DNA of 64,000 bases from Melieria omissa (GCA_963971225.1 OZ020267.1:155859920-155923919); one strand, 5' to 3'. Shown: positions 37,479 to 53,804, numbered from the stretch's first letter. A program made the numbers and translations. The notes: generated by a model not told the origin, from the letters alone.

Positions 37479-40400
37479 TTTTCGCTATCTCAAAGGATAC
37501 AGGATAAAGTATATAGTTGTGGAAAAGTGATATCGACCACATGATACATATGCATACATAACCAATGAAATGCTTGTGGAAACTAAATGCGCATGGTCAC
37601 CATAATCAAAATGGTGTAAAAATTAAGCTAGTGTTACCACCTTTCACTAATGGGGTAAATACCAAAAATATCCCACCGGAAACATGACATAAATAAATGG
37701 CCAAGGTTGGCATCCACAATATGGTGATTAGTTAAAAATTGTTAAAAATTGATCGGAATTATGGCTGTTAAATCTTGACGGATAATCGGATTTTAATAAA
37801 TTATATCTTATTATTTAGCTAGTCTCTTAAGCTTACCATAATGGTATCAATCATCCTGCTATCCCTTGAGATGCGAAAGCAAATCGATATGGAACGGTGA
37901 CTTTGACCAAATTGCAACTTGTGCGCAACCACTAAAATGCTTATCAACACCAAATGCATAAGTGCATATTAATAATTGACCACTTAAAATTTAGCTAGAG
38001 TCTTAAGCTTTATATATTGGTCCCTAACTTTTCATTATCCTTCAGGAATAATGAGCATATCGATGCGCAAGGATAACATTGAAAAACTGCCTATTACAAA
38101 ATACCGACTCACCACTAAAATGCTTACAGAATCCAAACGCGTATGGTTACCTTAATAAAAAACCCCTTAAAATTTAGCTAGAGATTGCAGCTTTATCAAA
38201 TGATATCAATAATTCTATTACTATTATACAATCATGAACATATCGATGCGCAAGAGTGACATTAAATGGCGGCCTACTGCAAAATCGATAAAATGCTTGT
38301 AAAATATGAATTTTTAGGTTTATCGAAAAAACGAATACCCTTAAAACGTAGCTGGAGTCTTCAGCTTTCATAAACGGGGTCAATCTTTTCGCTATCTCAA
38401 AGGATACAGGATAAAGTATATAGTTGTGGAAAAGTGATATCGACCACATGATACATATGCATACATAACCAATGAAATGCTTGTGGAAACTAAATGCGCA
38501 TGGTCACCATAATCAAAATGGTGTAAAAATTAAGCTAGTGTTACCACCTTTCACTAATGGGGTAAATACCAAAAATATCCCACCGGAAACATGACATAAA
38601 TAAATGGCCAAGGTTGGCATCCACAATATGGTGATTAGTTAAAAATTGTTAAAAATTGATCGGAATTATGGCTGTTAAATCTTGACGGATAATCGGATTT
38701 TAATAAATTATATCTTATTATTTAGCTAGTCTCTTAAGCTTACCATAATGGTATCAATCATCCTGCTATCCCTTGAGATGCGAAAGCAAATCGATATGGA
38801 ACGGTGACTTTGACCAAATTGCAACTTGTGCGCAACCACTAAAATGCTTATCAACACCAAATGCATAAGTGCATATTAATAATTGACCACTTAAAATTTA
38901 GCTAGAGTCTTAAGCTTTATATATTGGTCCCTAACTTTTCATTATCCTTCAGGAATAATGAGCATATCGATGCGCAAGGATAACATTGAAAAACTGCCTA
39001 TTACAAAATACCGACTCACCACTAAAATGCTTACAGAATCCAAACGCGTATGGTTACCTTAATAAAAAACCCCTTAAAATTTAGCTAGAGATTGCAGCTT
39101 TATCAAATGATATCAATAATTCGATTACTATTATACAATCATGAACATATCGATGCGCAAGAGTGACATTAAATGGCGGCCTACTGCAAAATCGATAAAA
39201 TGCTTGTAAAATATGAATTTTTAGGTTTATCGAAAAAACGAATACCCTTAAAACGTAGCTGGAGTCTTCAGCTTTCATAAACGGGGTCAATATTTTCGCT
39301 ATCTCAAAGGATACAGGATAAAGTATATAGTTGTGGAAAAGTGATATCGACCACATGATACATATGCATACATAACCAATGAAATGCTTGTGGAAACTAA
39401 ATGCGCATGGTCACCATAATCAAAATGGTGTAAAAATTAAGCTAGTGTTACCACCTTTCACTAATGGGGTAAATACCAAAAATATCCCACCGGAAACATG
39501 ACATAAATAAATGGCCAAGGTTGGCATCCACAATATGGTGATTAGTTAAAAATTGTTAAAAATTGATCGGAATTATGGCTGTTAAATCTTGACGGATAAT
39601 CGGATTTTAATAAATTATATCTTATTATTTAGCTAGTCTCTTAAGCTTACCATAATGGTATCAATCATCCTGCTATCCCTTGAGATGCGAAAGCAAATCG
39701 ATATGGAACGGTGACTTTGACCAAATTGCAACTTGTGCGCAACCACTAAAATGCTTATCAACACCAAATGCATAAGTGCATATTAATAATTGACCACTTA
39801 AAATTTAGCTAGAGTCTTAAGCTTTATATATTGGTCCCTAACTTTTCATTATCCTTCAGGAATAATGAGCATATCGATGCGCAAGGATAACATTGAAAAA
39901 CTGCCTATTACAAAATACCGACTCACCACTAAAATGCTTACAGAATCCAAACGCGTATGGTTACCTTAATAAAAAACCCCTTAAAATTTAGCTAGAGATT
40001 GCAGCTTTATCAAATGATATCAATAATTCTATTACTATTATACAATCATGAACATATCGATGCGCAAGAGTGACATTAAATGGCGGCCTACTGCAAAATC
40101 GATAAAATGCTTGTAAAATATGAATTTTTAGGTTTATCGAAAAAACGAATACCCTTAAAACGTAGCTGGAGTCTTCAGCTTTCATAAACGGGGTCAATCT
40201 TTTCGCTATCTCAAAGGATACAGGATAAAGTATATAGTTGTGGAAAAGTGATATCGACCACATGATACATATGCATACATAACCAATGAAATGCTTGTGG
40301 AAACTAAATGCGCATGGTCACCATAATCAAAATGGTGTAAAAATTAAGCTAGTGTTACCACCTTTCACTAATGGGGTAAATACCAAAAATATCCCACCGG

Positions 40401-43400
40401 AAACATGACATAAATAAATGGCCAAGGTTGGCATCCACAATATGGTGATTAGTTAAAAATTGTTAAAAATTGATCGGAATTATGGCTGTTAAATCTTGAC
40501 GGATAATCGGATTTTAATAAATTATATCTTATTATTTAGCTAGTCTCTTAAGCTTACCATAATGGTATCAATCATCCTGCTATCCCTTGAGATGCGAAAG
40601 CAAATCGATATGGAACGGTGACTTTGACCAAATTGCAACTTGTGCGCAACCACTAAAATGCTTATCAACACCAAATGCATAAGTGCATATTAATAATTGA
40701 CCACTTAAAATTTAGCTAGAGTCTTAAGCTTTATATATTGGTCCCTAACTTTTCATTATCCTTCAGGAATAATGAGCATATCGATGCGCAAGGATAACAT
40801 TGAAAAACTGCCTATTACAAAATACCGACTCACCACTAAAATGCTTACAGAATCCAAACGCGTATGGTTACCTTAATAAAAAACCCCTTAAAATTTAGCT
40901 AGAGATTGCAGCTTTATCAAATGATATCAATAATTCGATTACTATTATACAATCATGAACATATCGATGCGCAAGAGTGACATTAAATGGCGGCCTACTG
41001 CAAAATCGATAAAATGCTTGTAAAATATGAATTTTTAGGTTTATCGAAAAAACGAATACCCTTAAAACGTAGCTGGAGTCTTCAGCTTTCATAAACGGGG
41101 TCAATATTTTCGCTATCTCAAAGGATACAGGATAAAGTATATAGTTGTGGAAAAGTGATATCGACCACATGATACATATGCATACATAACCAATGAAATG
41201 CTTGTGGAAACTAAATGCGCATGGTCACCATAATCAAAATGGTGTAAAAATTAAGCTAGTGTTACCACCTTTCACTAATGGGGTAAATACCAAAAATATC
41301 CCACCGGAAACATGACATAAATAAATGGCCAAGGTTGGCATCCACAATATGGTGATTAGTTAAAAATTGTTAAAAATTGATCGGAATTATGGCTGTTAAA
41401 TCTTGACGGATAATCGGATTTTAATAAATTATATCTTATTATTTAGCTAGTCTCTTAAGCTTACCATAATGGTATCAATCATCCTGCTATCCCTTGAGAT
41501 GCGAAAGCAAATCGATATGGAACGGTGACTTTGACCAAATTGCAACTTGTGCGCAACCACTAAAATGCTTATCAACACCAAATGCATAAGTGCATATTAA
41601 TAATTGACCACTTAAAATTTAGCTAGAGTCTTAAGCTTTATATATTGGTCCCTAACTTTTCATTATCCTTCAGGAATAATGAGCATATCGATGCGCAAGG
41701 ATAACATTGAAAAACTGCCTATTACAAAATACCGACTCACCACTAAAATGCTTACAGAATCCAAACGCGTATGGTTACCTTAATAAAAAACCCCTTAAAA
41801 TTTAGCTAGAGATTGCAGCTTTATCAAATGATATCAATAATTCGATTACTATTATACAATCATGAACATATCGATGCGCAAGAGTGACATTAAATGGCGG
41901 CCTACTGCAAAATCGATAAAATGCTTGTAAAATATGAATTTTTAGGTTTATCGAAAAAACGAATACCCTTAAAACGTAGCTGGAGTCTTCAGCTTTCATA
42001 AACGGGGTCAATATTTTCGCTATCTCAAAGGATACAGGATAAAGTATATAGTTGTGGAAAAGTGATATCGACCACATGATACATATGCATACATAACCAA
42101 TGAAATGCTTGTGGAAACTAAATGCGCATGGTCACCATAATCAAAATGGTGTAAAAATTAAGCTAGTGTTACCACCTTTCACTAATGGGGTAAATACCAA
42201 AAATATCCCACCGGAAACATGACATAAATAAATGGCCAAGGTTGGCATCCACAATATGGTGATTAGTTAAAAATTGTTAAAAATTGATCGGAATTATGGC
42301 TGTTAAATCTTGACGGATAATCGGATTTTAATAAATTATATCTTATTATTTAGCTAGTCTCTTAAGCTTACCATAATGGTATCAATCATCCTGCTATCCC
42401 TTGAGATGCGAAAGCAAATCGATATGGAACGGTGACTTTGACCAAATTGCAACTTGTGCGCAACCACTAAAATGCTTATCAACACCAAATGCATAAGTGC
42501 ATATTAATAATTGACCACTTAAAATTTAGCTAGAGTCTTAAGCTTTATATATTGGTCCCTAACTTTTCATTATCCTTCAGGAATAATGAGCATATCGATG
42601 CGCAAGGATAACATTGAAAAACTGCCTATTACAAAATACCGACTCACCACTAAAATGCTTACAGAATCCAAACGCGTATGGTTACCTTAATAAAAAACCC
42701 CTTAAAATTTAGCTAGAGATTGCAGCTTTATCAAATGATATCAATAATTCTATTACTATTATACAATCATGAACATATCGATGCGCAAGAGTGACATTAA
42801 ATGGCGGCCTACTGCAAAATCGATAAAATGCTTGTAAAATATGAATTTTTAGGTTTATCGAAAAAACGAATACCCTTAAAACGTAGCTGGAGTCTTCAGC
42901 TTTCATAAACGGGGTCAATCTTTTCGCTATCTCAAAGGATACAGGATAAAGTATATAGTTGTGGAAAAGTGATATCGACCACATGATACATATGCATACA
43001 TAACCAATGAAATGCTTGTGGAAACTAAATGCGCATGGTCACCATAATCAAAATGGTGTAAAAATTAAGCTAGTGTTACCACCTTTCACTAATGGGGTAA
43101 ATACCAAAAATATCCCACCGGAAACATGACATAAATAAATGGCCAAGGTTGGCATCCACAATATGGTGATTAGTTAAAAATTGTTAAAAATTGATCGGAA
43201 TTATGGCTGTTAAATCTTGACGGATAATCGGATTTTAATAAATTATATCTTATTATTTAGCTAGTCTCTTAAGCTTACCATAATGGTATCAATCATCCTG
43301 CTATCCCTTGAGATGCGAAAGCAAATCGATATGGAACGGTGACTTTGACCAAATTGCAACTTGTGCGCAACCACTAAAATGCTTATCAACACCAAATGCA

Positions 43401-44734
43401 TAAGTGCATATTAATAATTGACCACTTAAAATTTAGCTAGAGTCTTAAGCTTTATATATTGGTCCCTAACTTTTCATTATCCTTCAGGAATAATGAGCAT
43501 ATCGATGCGCAAGGATAACATTGAAAAACTGCCTATTACAAAATACCGACTCACCACTAAAATGCTTACAGAATCCAAACGCGTATGGTTACCTTAATAA
43601 AAAACCCCTTAAAATTTAGCTAGAGATTGCAGCTTTATCAAATGATATCAATAATTCGATTACTATTATACAATCATGAACATATCGATGCGCAAGAGTG
43701 ACATTAAATGGCGGCCTACTGCAAAATCGATAAAATGCTTGTAAAATATGAATTTTTAGGTTTATCGAAAAAACGAATACCCTTAAAACGTAGCTGGAGT
43801 CTTCAGCTTTCATAAACGGGGTCAATATTTTCGCTATCTCAAAGGATACAGGATAAAGTATATAGTTGTGGAAAAGTGATATCGACCACATGATACATAT
43901 GCATACATAACCAATGAAATGCTTGTGGAAACTAAATGCGCATGGTCACCATAATCAAAATGGTGTAAAAATTAAGCTAGTGTTACCACCTTTCACTAAT
44001 GGGGTAAATACCAAAAATATCCCACCGGAAACATGACATAAATAAATGGCCAAGGTTGGCATCCACAATATGGTGATTAGTTAAAAATTGTTAAAAATTG
44101 ATCGGAATTATGGCTGTTAAATCTTGACGGATAATCGGATTTTAATAAATTATATCTTATTATTTAGCTAGTCTCTTAAGCTTACCATAATGGTATCAAT
44201 CATCCTGCTATCCCTTGAGATGCGAAAGCAAATCGATATGGAACGGTGACTTTGACCAAATTGCAACTTGTGCGCAACCACTAAAATGCTTATCAACACC
44301 AAATGCATAAGTGCATATTAATAATTGACCACTTAAAATTTAGCTAGAGTCTTAAGCTTTATATATTGGTCCCTAACTTTTCATTATCCTTCAGGAATAA
44401 TGAGCATATCGATGCGCAAGGATAACATTGAAAAACTGCCTATTACAAAATACCGACTCACCACTAAAATGCTTACAGAATCCAAACGCGTATGGTTACC
44501 TTAATAAAAAACCCCTTAAAATTTAGCTAGAGATTGCAGCTTTATCAAATGATATCAATAATTCGATTACTATTATACAATCATGAACATATCGATGCGC
44601 AAGAGTGACATTAAATGGCGGCCTACTGCAAAATCGATAAAATGCTTGTAAAATATGAATTTTTAGGTTTATCGAAAAAACGAATACCCTTAAAACGTAG
44701 CTGGAGTCTTCAGCTTTCATAAACGGGGTCAATA
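37479..44734 (-). repeat. Eight-unit block, second copy of the putative superrepeat
   Basis: Repeats the order X Y X Y Y X Y Y of the preceding block with no exception at either site. The pattern breaks in the units after 44735 (X X Z Y). The boundaries are defined only to within a unit. Confidence 0.5.
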
Positions 44735-46548
44735 TTTTCGCTATCTCAAAGGATACAGGATAAAGTATATAGTTGTGGAAAAGTGATATCGACCACATGA
44801 TACATATGCATACATAACCAATGAAATGCTTGTGGAAACTAAATGCGCATGGTCACCATAATCAAAATGGTGTAAAAATTAAGCTAGTGTTACCACCTTT
44901 CACTAATGGGGTAAATACCAAAAATATCCCACCGGAAACATGACATAAATAAATGGCCAAGGTTGGCATCCACAATATGGTGATTAGTTAAAAATTGTTA
45001 AAAATTGATCGGAATTATGGCTGTTAAATCTTGACGGATAATCGGATTTTAATAAATTATATCTTATTATTTAGCTAGTCTCTTAAGCTTACCATAATGG
45101 TATCAATCATCCTGCTATCCCTTGAGATGCGAAAGCAAATCGATATGGAACGGTGACTTTGACCAAATTGCAACTTGTGCGCAACCACTAAAATGCTTAT
45201 CAACACCAAATGCATAAGTGCATATTAATAATTGACCACTTAAAATTTAGCTAGAGTCTTAAGCTTTATATATTGGTCCCTAACTTTTCATTATCCTTCA
45301 GGAATAATGAGCATATCGATGCGCAAGGATAACATTGAAAAACTGCCTATTACAAAATACCGACTCACCACTAAAATGCTTACAGAATCCAAACGCGTAT
45401 GGTTACCTTAATAAAAAACCCCTTAAAATTTAGCTAGAGATTGCAGCTTTATCAAATGATATCAATAATTCTATTACTATTATACAATCATGAACATATC
45501 GATGCGCAAGAGTGACATTAAATGGCGGCCTACTGCAAAATCGATAAAATGCTTGTAAAATATGAATTTTTAGGTTTATCGAAAAAACGAATACCCTTAA
45601 AACGTAGCTGGAGTCTTCAGCTTTCATAAACGGGGTCAATCTTTTCGCTATCTCAAAGGATACAGGATAAAGTATATAGTTGTGGAAAAGTGATATCGAC
45701 CACATGATACATATGCATACATAACCAATGAAATGCTTGTGGAAACTAAATGCGCATGGTCACCATAATCAAAATGGTGTAAAAATTAAGCTAGTGTTAC
45801 CACCTTTCACTAATGGGGTAAATACCAAAAATATCCCACCGGAAACATGACATAAATAAATGGCCAAGGTTGGCATCCACAATATGGTGATTAGTTAAAA
45901 ATTGTTAAAAATTGATCGGAATTATGGCTGTTAAATCTTGACGGATAATCGGATTTTAATAAATTATATCTTATTATTTAGCTAGTCTCTTAAGCTTACC
46001 ATAATGGTATCAATCATCCTGCTATCCCTTGAGATGCGAAAGCAAATCGATATGGAACGGTGACTTTGACCAAATTGCAACTTGTGCGCAACCACTAAAA
46101 TGCTTATCAACACCAAATGCATAAGTGCATATTAATAATTGACCACTTAAAATTTAGCTAGAGTCTTAAGCTTTATATATTGGTCCCTAACTTTTCATTA
46201 TCCTTCAGGAATAATGAGCATATCGATGCGCAAGGATAACATTGAAAAACTGCCTATTACAAAATACCGACTCACCACTAAAATGCTTACAGAATCCAAA
46301 CGCGTATGGTTACCTTAATAAAAAACCCCTTAAAATTTAGCTAGAGATTGCAGCTTTATCAAATGATATCAATAATTCTATTACTATTATACAATCATGA
46401 ACATATCGATGCGCAAGAGTGACATTAAATGGCGGCCTACTGCAAAATCGATAAAATGCTTGTAAAATATGAATTTTTAGGTTTATCGAAAAAACGAATA
46501 CCCTTAAAACGTAGCTGGAGTCTTCAGCTTTCATAAACGGGGTCAATC

Positions 46549-47455
46549 TTTTCGCTATCTCAAAGGATACAGGATAAAGTATATAGTTGTGGAAAAGTGA
46601 TATCGACCACATGATACATATGCATACATAACCAATGAAATGCTTGTGGAAACTAAATGCGCATGGTCACCATAATCAAAATGGTGTAAAAATTAAGCTA
46701 GTGTTACCACCTTTCACTAATGGGGTAAATACCAAAAATATCCCACCGGAAACATGACATAAATAAATGGCCAAGGTTGGCATCCACAATATGGTGATTA
46801 GTTAAAAATTGTTAAAAATTGATCGGAATTATGGCTGTTAAATCTTGACGGATAATCGGATTTTAATAAATTATATCTTATTATTTAGCTAGTCTCTTAA
46901 GCTTACCATAATGGTATCAATCATCCTGCTATCCCTTGAGATGCGAAAGCAAATCGATATGGAACGGTGACTTTGACCAAATTGCAACTTGTGCGCAACC
47001 ACTAAAATGCTTATCAACACCAAATGCATAAGTGCATATTAATAATTGACCACTTAAAATTTAGCTAGAGTCTTAAGCTTTATATATTGGTCCCTAACTT
47101 TTCATTATCCTTCAGGAATAATGAGCATATCGATGCGCAAGGATAACATTGAAAAACTGCCTATTACAAAATACCGACTCACCACTAAAATGCTTACAGA
47201 ATCCAAACGCGTATGGTTACCTTAATAAAAAACCCCTTAAAATTTAGCTAGAGATTGCAGCTTTATCAAATGATATCAATAATTCGATTACTATTATACA
47301 ATCATGAACATATCGATGCGCAAGAGTGACATTAAATGGCGGCCTACTGCAAAATCGATAAAATGCTTGTAAAATATGAATTTTTAGGTTTATCGAAAAA
47401 ACGAATACCCTTAAAACGTAGCTGGAGTCTTCAGCTTTCATAAACGGGGTCAATC
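46549..47455 (-). repeat. Recombinant-type unit (Z), second occurrence
   Basis: G at 47286 with C at 47455. It has the same neighbours as the first Z unit (X X before, Y X Y after), which suggests that this unit and the one at 22060-22966 descend from one event and were copied together. Confidence 0.85.
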
Positions 47456-50176
47456 TTTTCGCTATCTCAAAGGATACAGGATAAAGTATATAGTTGTGGA
47501 AAAGTGATATCGACCACATGATACATATGCATACATAACCAATGAAATGCTTGTGGAAACTAAATGCGCATGGTCACCATAATCAAAATGGTGTAAAAAT
47601 TAAGCTAGTGTTACCACCTTTCACTAATGGGGTAAATACCAAAAATATCCCACCGGAAACATGACATAAATAAATGGCCAAGGTTGGCATCCACAATATG
47701 GTGATTAGTTAAAAATTGTTAAAAATTGATCGGAATTATGGCTGTTAAATCTTGACGGATAATCGGATTTTAATAAATTATATCTTATTATTTAGCTAGT
47801 CTCTTAAGCTTACCATAATGGTATCAATCATCCTGCTATCCCTTGAGATGCGAAAGCAAATCGATATGGAACGGTGACTTTGACCAAATTGCAACTTGTG
47901 CGCAACCACTAAAATGCTTATCAACACCAAATGCATAAGTGCATATTAATAATTGACCACTTAAAATTTAGCTAGAGTCTTAAGCTTTATATATTGGTCC
48001 CTAACTTTTCATTATCCTTCAGGAATAATGAGCATATCGATGCGCAAGGATAACATTGAAAAACTGCCTATTACAAAATACCGACTCACCACTAAAATGC
48101 TTACAGAATCCAAACGCGTATGGTTACCTTAATAAAAAACCCCTTAAAATTTAGCTAGAGATTGCAGCTTTATCAAATGATATCAATAATTCGATTACTA
48201 TTATACAATCATGAACATATCGATGCGCAAGAGTGACATTAAATGGCGGCCTACTGCAAAATCGATAAAATGCTTGTAAAATATGAATTTTTAGGTTTAT
48301 CGAAAAAACGAATACCCTTAAAACGTAGCTGGAGTCTTCAGCTTTCATAAACGGGGTCAATATTTTCGCTATCTCAAAGGATACAGGATAAAGTATATAG
48401 TTGTGGAAAAGTGATATCGACCACATGATACATATGCATACATAACCAATGAAATGCTTGTGGAAACTAAATGCGCATGGTCACCATAATCAAAATGGTG
48501 TAAAAATTAAGCTAGTGTTACCACCTTTCACTAATGGGGTAAATACCAAAAATATCCCACCGGAAACATGACATAAATAAATGGCCAAGGTTGGCATCCA
48601 CAATATGGTGATTAGTTAAAAATTGTTAAAAATTGATCGGAATTATGGCTGTTAAATCTTGACGGATAATCGGATTTTAATAAATTATATCTTATTATTT
48701 AGCTAGTCTCTTAAGCTTACCATAATGGTATCAATCATCCTGCTATCCCTTGAGATGCGAAAGCAAATCGATATGGAACGGTGACTTTGACCAAATTGCA
48801 ACTTGTGCGCAACCACTAAAATGCTTATCAACACCAAATGCATAAGTGCATATTAATAATTGACCACTTAAAATTTAGCTAGAGTCTTAAGCTTTATATA
48901 TTGGTCCCTAACTTTTCATTATCCTTCAGGAATAATGAGCATATCGATGCGCAAGGATAACATTGAAAAACTGCCTATTACAAAATACCGACTCACCACT
49001 AAAATGCTTACAGAATCCAAACGCGTATGGTTACCTTAATAAAAAACCCCTTAAAATTTAGCTAGAGATTGCAGCTTTATCAAATGATATCAATAATTCT
49101 ATTACTATTATACAATCATGAACATATCGATGCGCAAGAGTGACATTAAATGGCGGCCTACTGCAAAATCGATAAAATGCTTGTAAAATATGAATTTTTA
49201 GGTTTATCGAAAAAACGAATACCCTTAAAACGTAGCTGGAGTCTTCAGCTTTCATAAACGGGGTCAATCTTTTCGCTATCTCAAAGGATACAGGATAAAG
49301 TATATAGTTGTGGAAAAGTGATATCGACCACATGATACATATGCATACATAACCAATGAAATGCTTGTGGAAACTAAATGCGCATGGTCACCATAATCAA
49401 AATGGTGTAAAAATTAAGCTAGTGTTACCACCTTTCACTAATGGGGTAAATACCAAAAATATCCCACCGGAAACATGACATAAATAAATGGCCAAGGTTG
49501 GCATCCACAATATGGTGATTAGTTAAAAATTGTTAAAAATTGATCGGAATTATGGCTGTTAAATCTTGACGGATAATCGGATTTTAATAAATTATATCTT
49601 ATTATTTAGCTAGTCTCTTAAGCTTACCATAATGGTATCAATCATCCTGCTATCCCTTGAGATGCGAAAGCAAATCGATATGGAACGGTGACTTTGACCA
49701 AATTGCAACTTGTGCGCAACCACTAAAATGCTTATCAACACCAAATGCATAAGTGCATATTAATAATTGACCACTTAAAATTTAGCTAGAGTCTTAAGCT
49801 TTATATATTGGTCCCTAACTTTTCATTATCCTTCAGGAATAATGAGCATATCGATGCGCAAGGATAACATTGAAAAACTGCCTATTACAAAATACCGACT
49901 CACCACTAAAATGCTTACAGAATCCAAACGCGTATGGTTACCTTAATAAAAAACCCCTTAAAATTTAGCTAGAGATTGCAGCTTTATCAAATGATATCAA
50001 TAATTCGATTACTATTATACAATCATGAACATATCGATGCGCAAGAGTGACATTAAATGGCGGCCTACTGCAAAATCGATAAAATGCTTGTAAAATATGA
50101 ATTTTTAGGTTTATCGAAAAAACGAATACCCTTAAAACGTAGCTGGAGTCTTCAGCTTTCATAAACGGGGTCAATA

Positions 50177-51083
50177 TTTTCGCTATCTCAAAGGATACAG
50201 GATAAAGTATATAGTTGTGGAAAAGTGATATCGACCACATGATACATATGCATACATAACCAATGAAATGCTTGTGGAAACTAAATGCGCATGGTCACCA
50301 TAATCAAAATGGTGTAAAAATTAAGCTAGTGTTACCACCTTTCACTAATGGGGTAAATACCAAAAATATCCCACCGGAAACATGACATAAATAAATGGCC
50401 AAGGTTGGCATCCACAATATGGTGATTAGTTAAAAATTGTTAAAAATTGATCGGAATTATGGCTGTTAAATCTTGACGGATAATCGGATTTTAATAAATT
50501 ATATCTTATTATTTAGCTAGTCTCTTAAGCTTACCATAATGGTATCAATCATCCTGCTATCCCTTGAGATGCGAAAGCAAATCGATATGGAACGGTGACT
50601 TTGACCAAATTGCAACTTGTGCGCAACCACTAAAATGCTTATCAACACCAAATGCATAAGTGCATATTAATAATTGACCACTTAAAATTTAGCTAGAGTC
50701 TTAAGCTTTATATATTGGTCCCTAACTTTTCATTATCCTTCAGGAATAATGAGCATATCGATGCGCAAGGATAACATTGAAAAACTGCCTATTACAAAAT
50801 ACCGACTCACCACTAAAATGCTTACAGAATCCAAACGCGTATGGTTACCTTAATAAAAAACCCCTTAAAATTTAGCTAGAGATTGCAGCTTTATCAAATG
50901 ATATCAATAATTCGATTACTATTATACAATCATGAACATATCGATGCGCAAGAGTGACATTAAATGGCGGCCTACTGCAAAATCGATAAAATGCTTGTAA
51001 AATATGAATTTTTAGGTTTATCGAAAAAACGAATACCCTTAAAACGTAGCTGGAGTCTTCAGCTTTCATAAACGGGGTCAATC
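50177..51083 (-). repeat. Recombinant-type unit (Z), third occurrence
   Basis: G at 50914 with C at 51083. It lies between two Y units, unlike the first two Z units, so it may be a separate exchange. Confidence 0.85.
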
Positions 51084-53804
51084 TTTTCGCTATCTCAAAG
51101 GATACAGGATAAAGTATATAGTTGTGGAAAAGTGATATCGACCACATGATACATATGCATACATAACCAATGAAATGCTTGTGGAAACTAAATGCGCATG
51201 GTCACCATAATCAAAATGGTGTAAAAATTAAGCTAGTGTTACCACCTTTCACTAATGGGGTAAATACCAAAAATATCCCACCGGAAACATGACATAAATA
51301 AATGGCCAAGGTTGGCATCCACAATATGGTGATTAGTTAAAAATTGTTAAAAATTGATCGGAATTATGGCTGTTAAATCTTGACGGATAATCGGATTTTA
51401 ATAAATTATATCTTATTATTTAGCTAGTCTCTTAAGCTTACCATAATGGTATCAATCATCCTGCTATCCCTTGAGATGCGAAAGCAAATCGATATGGAAC
51501 GGTGACTTTGACCAAATTGCAACTTGTGCGCAACCACTAAAATGCTTATCAACACCAAATGCATAAGTGCATATTAATAATTGACCACTTAAAATTTAGC
51601 TAGAGTCTTAAGCTTTATATATTGGTCCCTAACTTTTCATTATCCTTCAGGAATAATGAGCATATCGATGCGCAAGGATAACATTGAAAAACTGCCTATT
51701 ACAAAATACCGACTCACCACTAAAATGCTTACAGAATCCAAACGCGTATGGTTACCTTAATAAAAAACCCCTTAAAATTTAGCTAGAGATTGCAGCTTTA
51801 TCAAATGATATCAATAATTCGATTACTATTATACAATCATGAACATATCGATGCGCAAGAGTGACATTAAATGGCGGCCTACTGCAAAATCGATAAAATG
51901 CTTGTAAAATATGAATTTTTAGGTTTATCGAAAAAACGAATACCCTTAAAACGTAGCTGGAGTCTTCAGCTTTCATAAACGGGGTCAATATTTTCGCTAT
52001 CTCAAAGGATACAGGATAAAGTATATAGTTGTGGAAAAGTGATATCGACCACATGATACATATGCATACATAACCAATGAAATGCTTGTGGAAACTAAAT
52101 GCGCATGGTCACCATAATCAAAATGGTGTAAAAATTAAGCTAGTGTTACCACCTTTCACTAATGGGGTAAATACCAAAAATATCCCACCGGAAACATGAC
52201 ATAAATAAATGGCCAAGGTTGGCATCCACAATATGGTGATTAGTTAAAAATTGTTAAAAATTGATCGGAATTATGGCTGTTAAATCTTGACGGATAATCG
52301 GATTTTAATAAATTATATCTTATTATTTAGCTAGTCTCTTAAGCTTACCATAATGGTATCAATCATCCTGCTATCCCTTGAGATGCGAAAGCAAATCGAT
52401 ATGGAACGGTGACTTTGACCAAATTGCAACTTGTGCGCAACCACTAAAATGCTTATCAACACCAAATGCATAAGTGCATATTAATAATTGACCACTTAAA
52501 ATTTAGCTAGAGTCTTAAGCTTTATATATTGGTCCCTAACTTTTCATTATCCTTCAGGAATAATGAGCATATCGATGCGCAAGGATAACATTGAAAAACT
52601 GCCTATTACAAAATACCGACTCACCACTAAAATGCTTACAGAATCCAAACGCGTATGGTTACCTTAATAAAAAACCCCTTAAAATTTAGCTAGAGATTGC
52701 AGCTTTATCAAATGATATCAATAATTCGATTACTATTATACAATCATGAACATATCGATGCGCAAGAGTGACATTAAATGGCGGCCTACTGCAAAATCGA
52801 TAAAATGCTTGTAAAATATGAATTTTTAGGTTTATCGAAAAAACGAATACCCTTAAAACGTAGCTGGAGTCTTCAGCTTTCATAAACGGGGTCAATATTT
52901 TCGCTATCTCAAAGGATACAGGATAAAGTATATAGTTGTGGAAAAGTGATATCGACCACATGATACATATGCATACATAACCAATGAAATGCTTGTGGAA
53001 ACTAAATGCGCATGGTCACCATAATCAAAATGGTGTAAAAATTAAGCTAGTGTTACCACCTTTCACTAATGGGGTAAATACCAAAAATATCCCACCGGAA
53101 ACATGACATAAATAAATGGCCAAGGTTGGCATCCACAATATGGTGATTAGTTAAAAATTGTTAAAAATTGATCGGAATTATGGCTGTTAAATCTTGACGG
53201 ATAATCGGATTTTAATAAATTATATCTTATTATTTAGCTAGTCTCTTAAGCTTACCATAATGGTATCAATCATCCTGCTATCCCTTGAGATGCGAAAGCA
53301 AATCGATATGGAACGGTGACTTTGACCAAATTGCAACTTGTGCGCAACCACTAAAATGCTTATCAACACCAAATGCATAAGTGCATATTAATAATTGACC
53401 ACTTAAAATTTAGCTAGAGTCTTAAGCTTTATATATTGGTCCCTAACTTTTCATTATCCTTCAGGAATAATGAGCATATCGATGCGCAAGGATAACATTG
53501 AAAAACTGCCTATTACAAAATACCGACTCACCACTAAAATGCTTACAGAATCCAAACGCGTATGGTTACCTTAATAAAAAACCCCTTAAAATTTAGCTAG
53601 AGATTGCAGCTTTATCAAATGATATCAATAATTCTATTACTATTATACAATCATGAACATATCGATGCGCAAGAGTGACATTAAATGGCGGCCTACTGCA
53701 AAATCGATAAAATGCTTGTAAAATATGAATTTTTAGGTTTATCGAAAAAACGAATACCCTTAAAACGTAGCTGGAGTCTTCAGCTTTCATAAACGGGGTC
53801 AATC

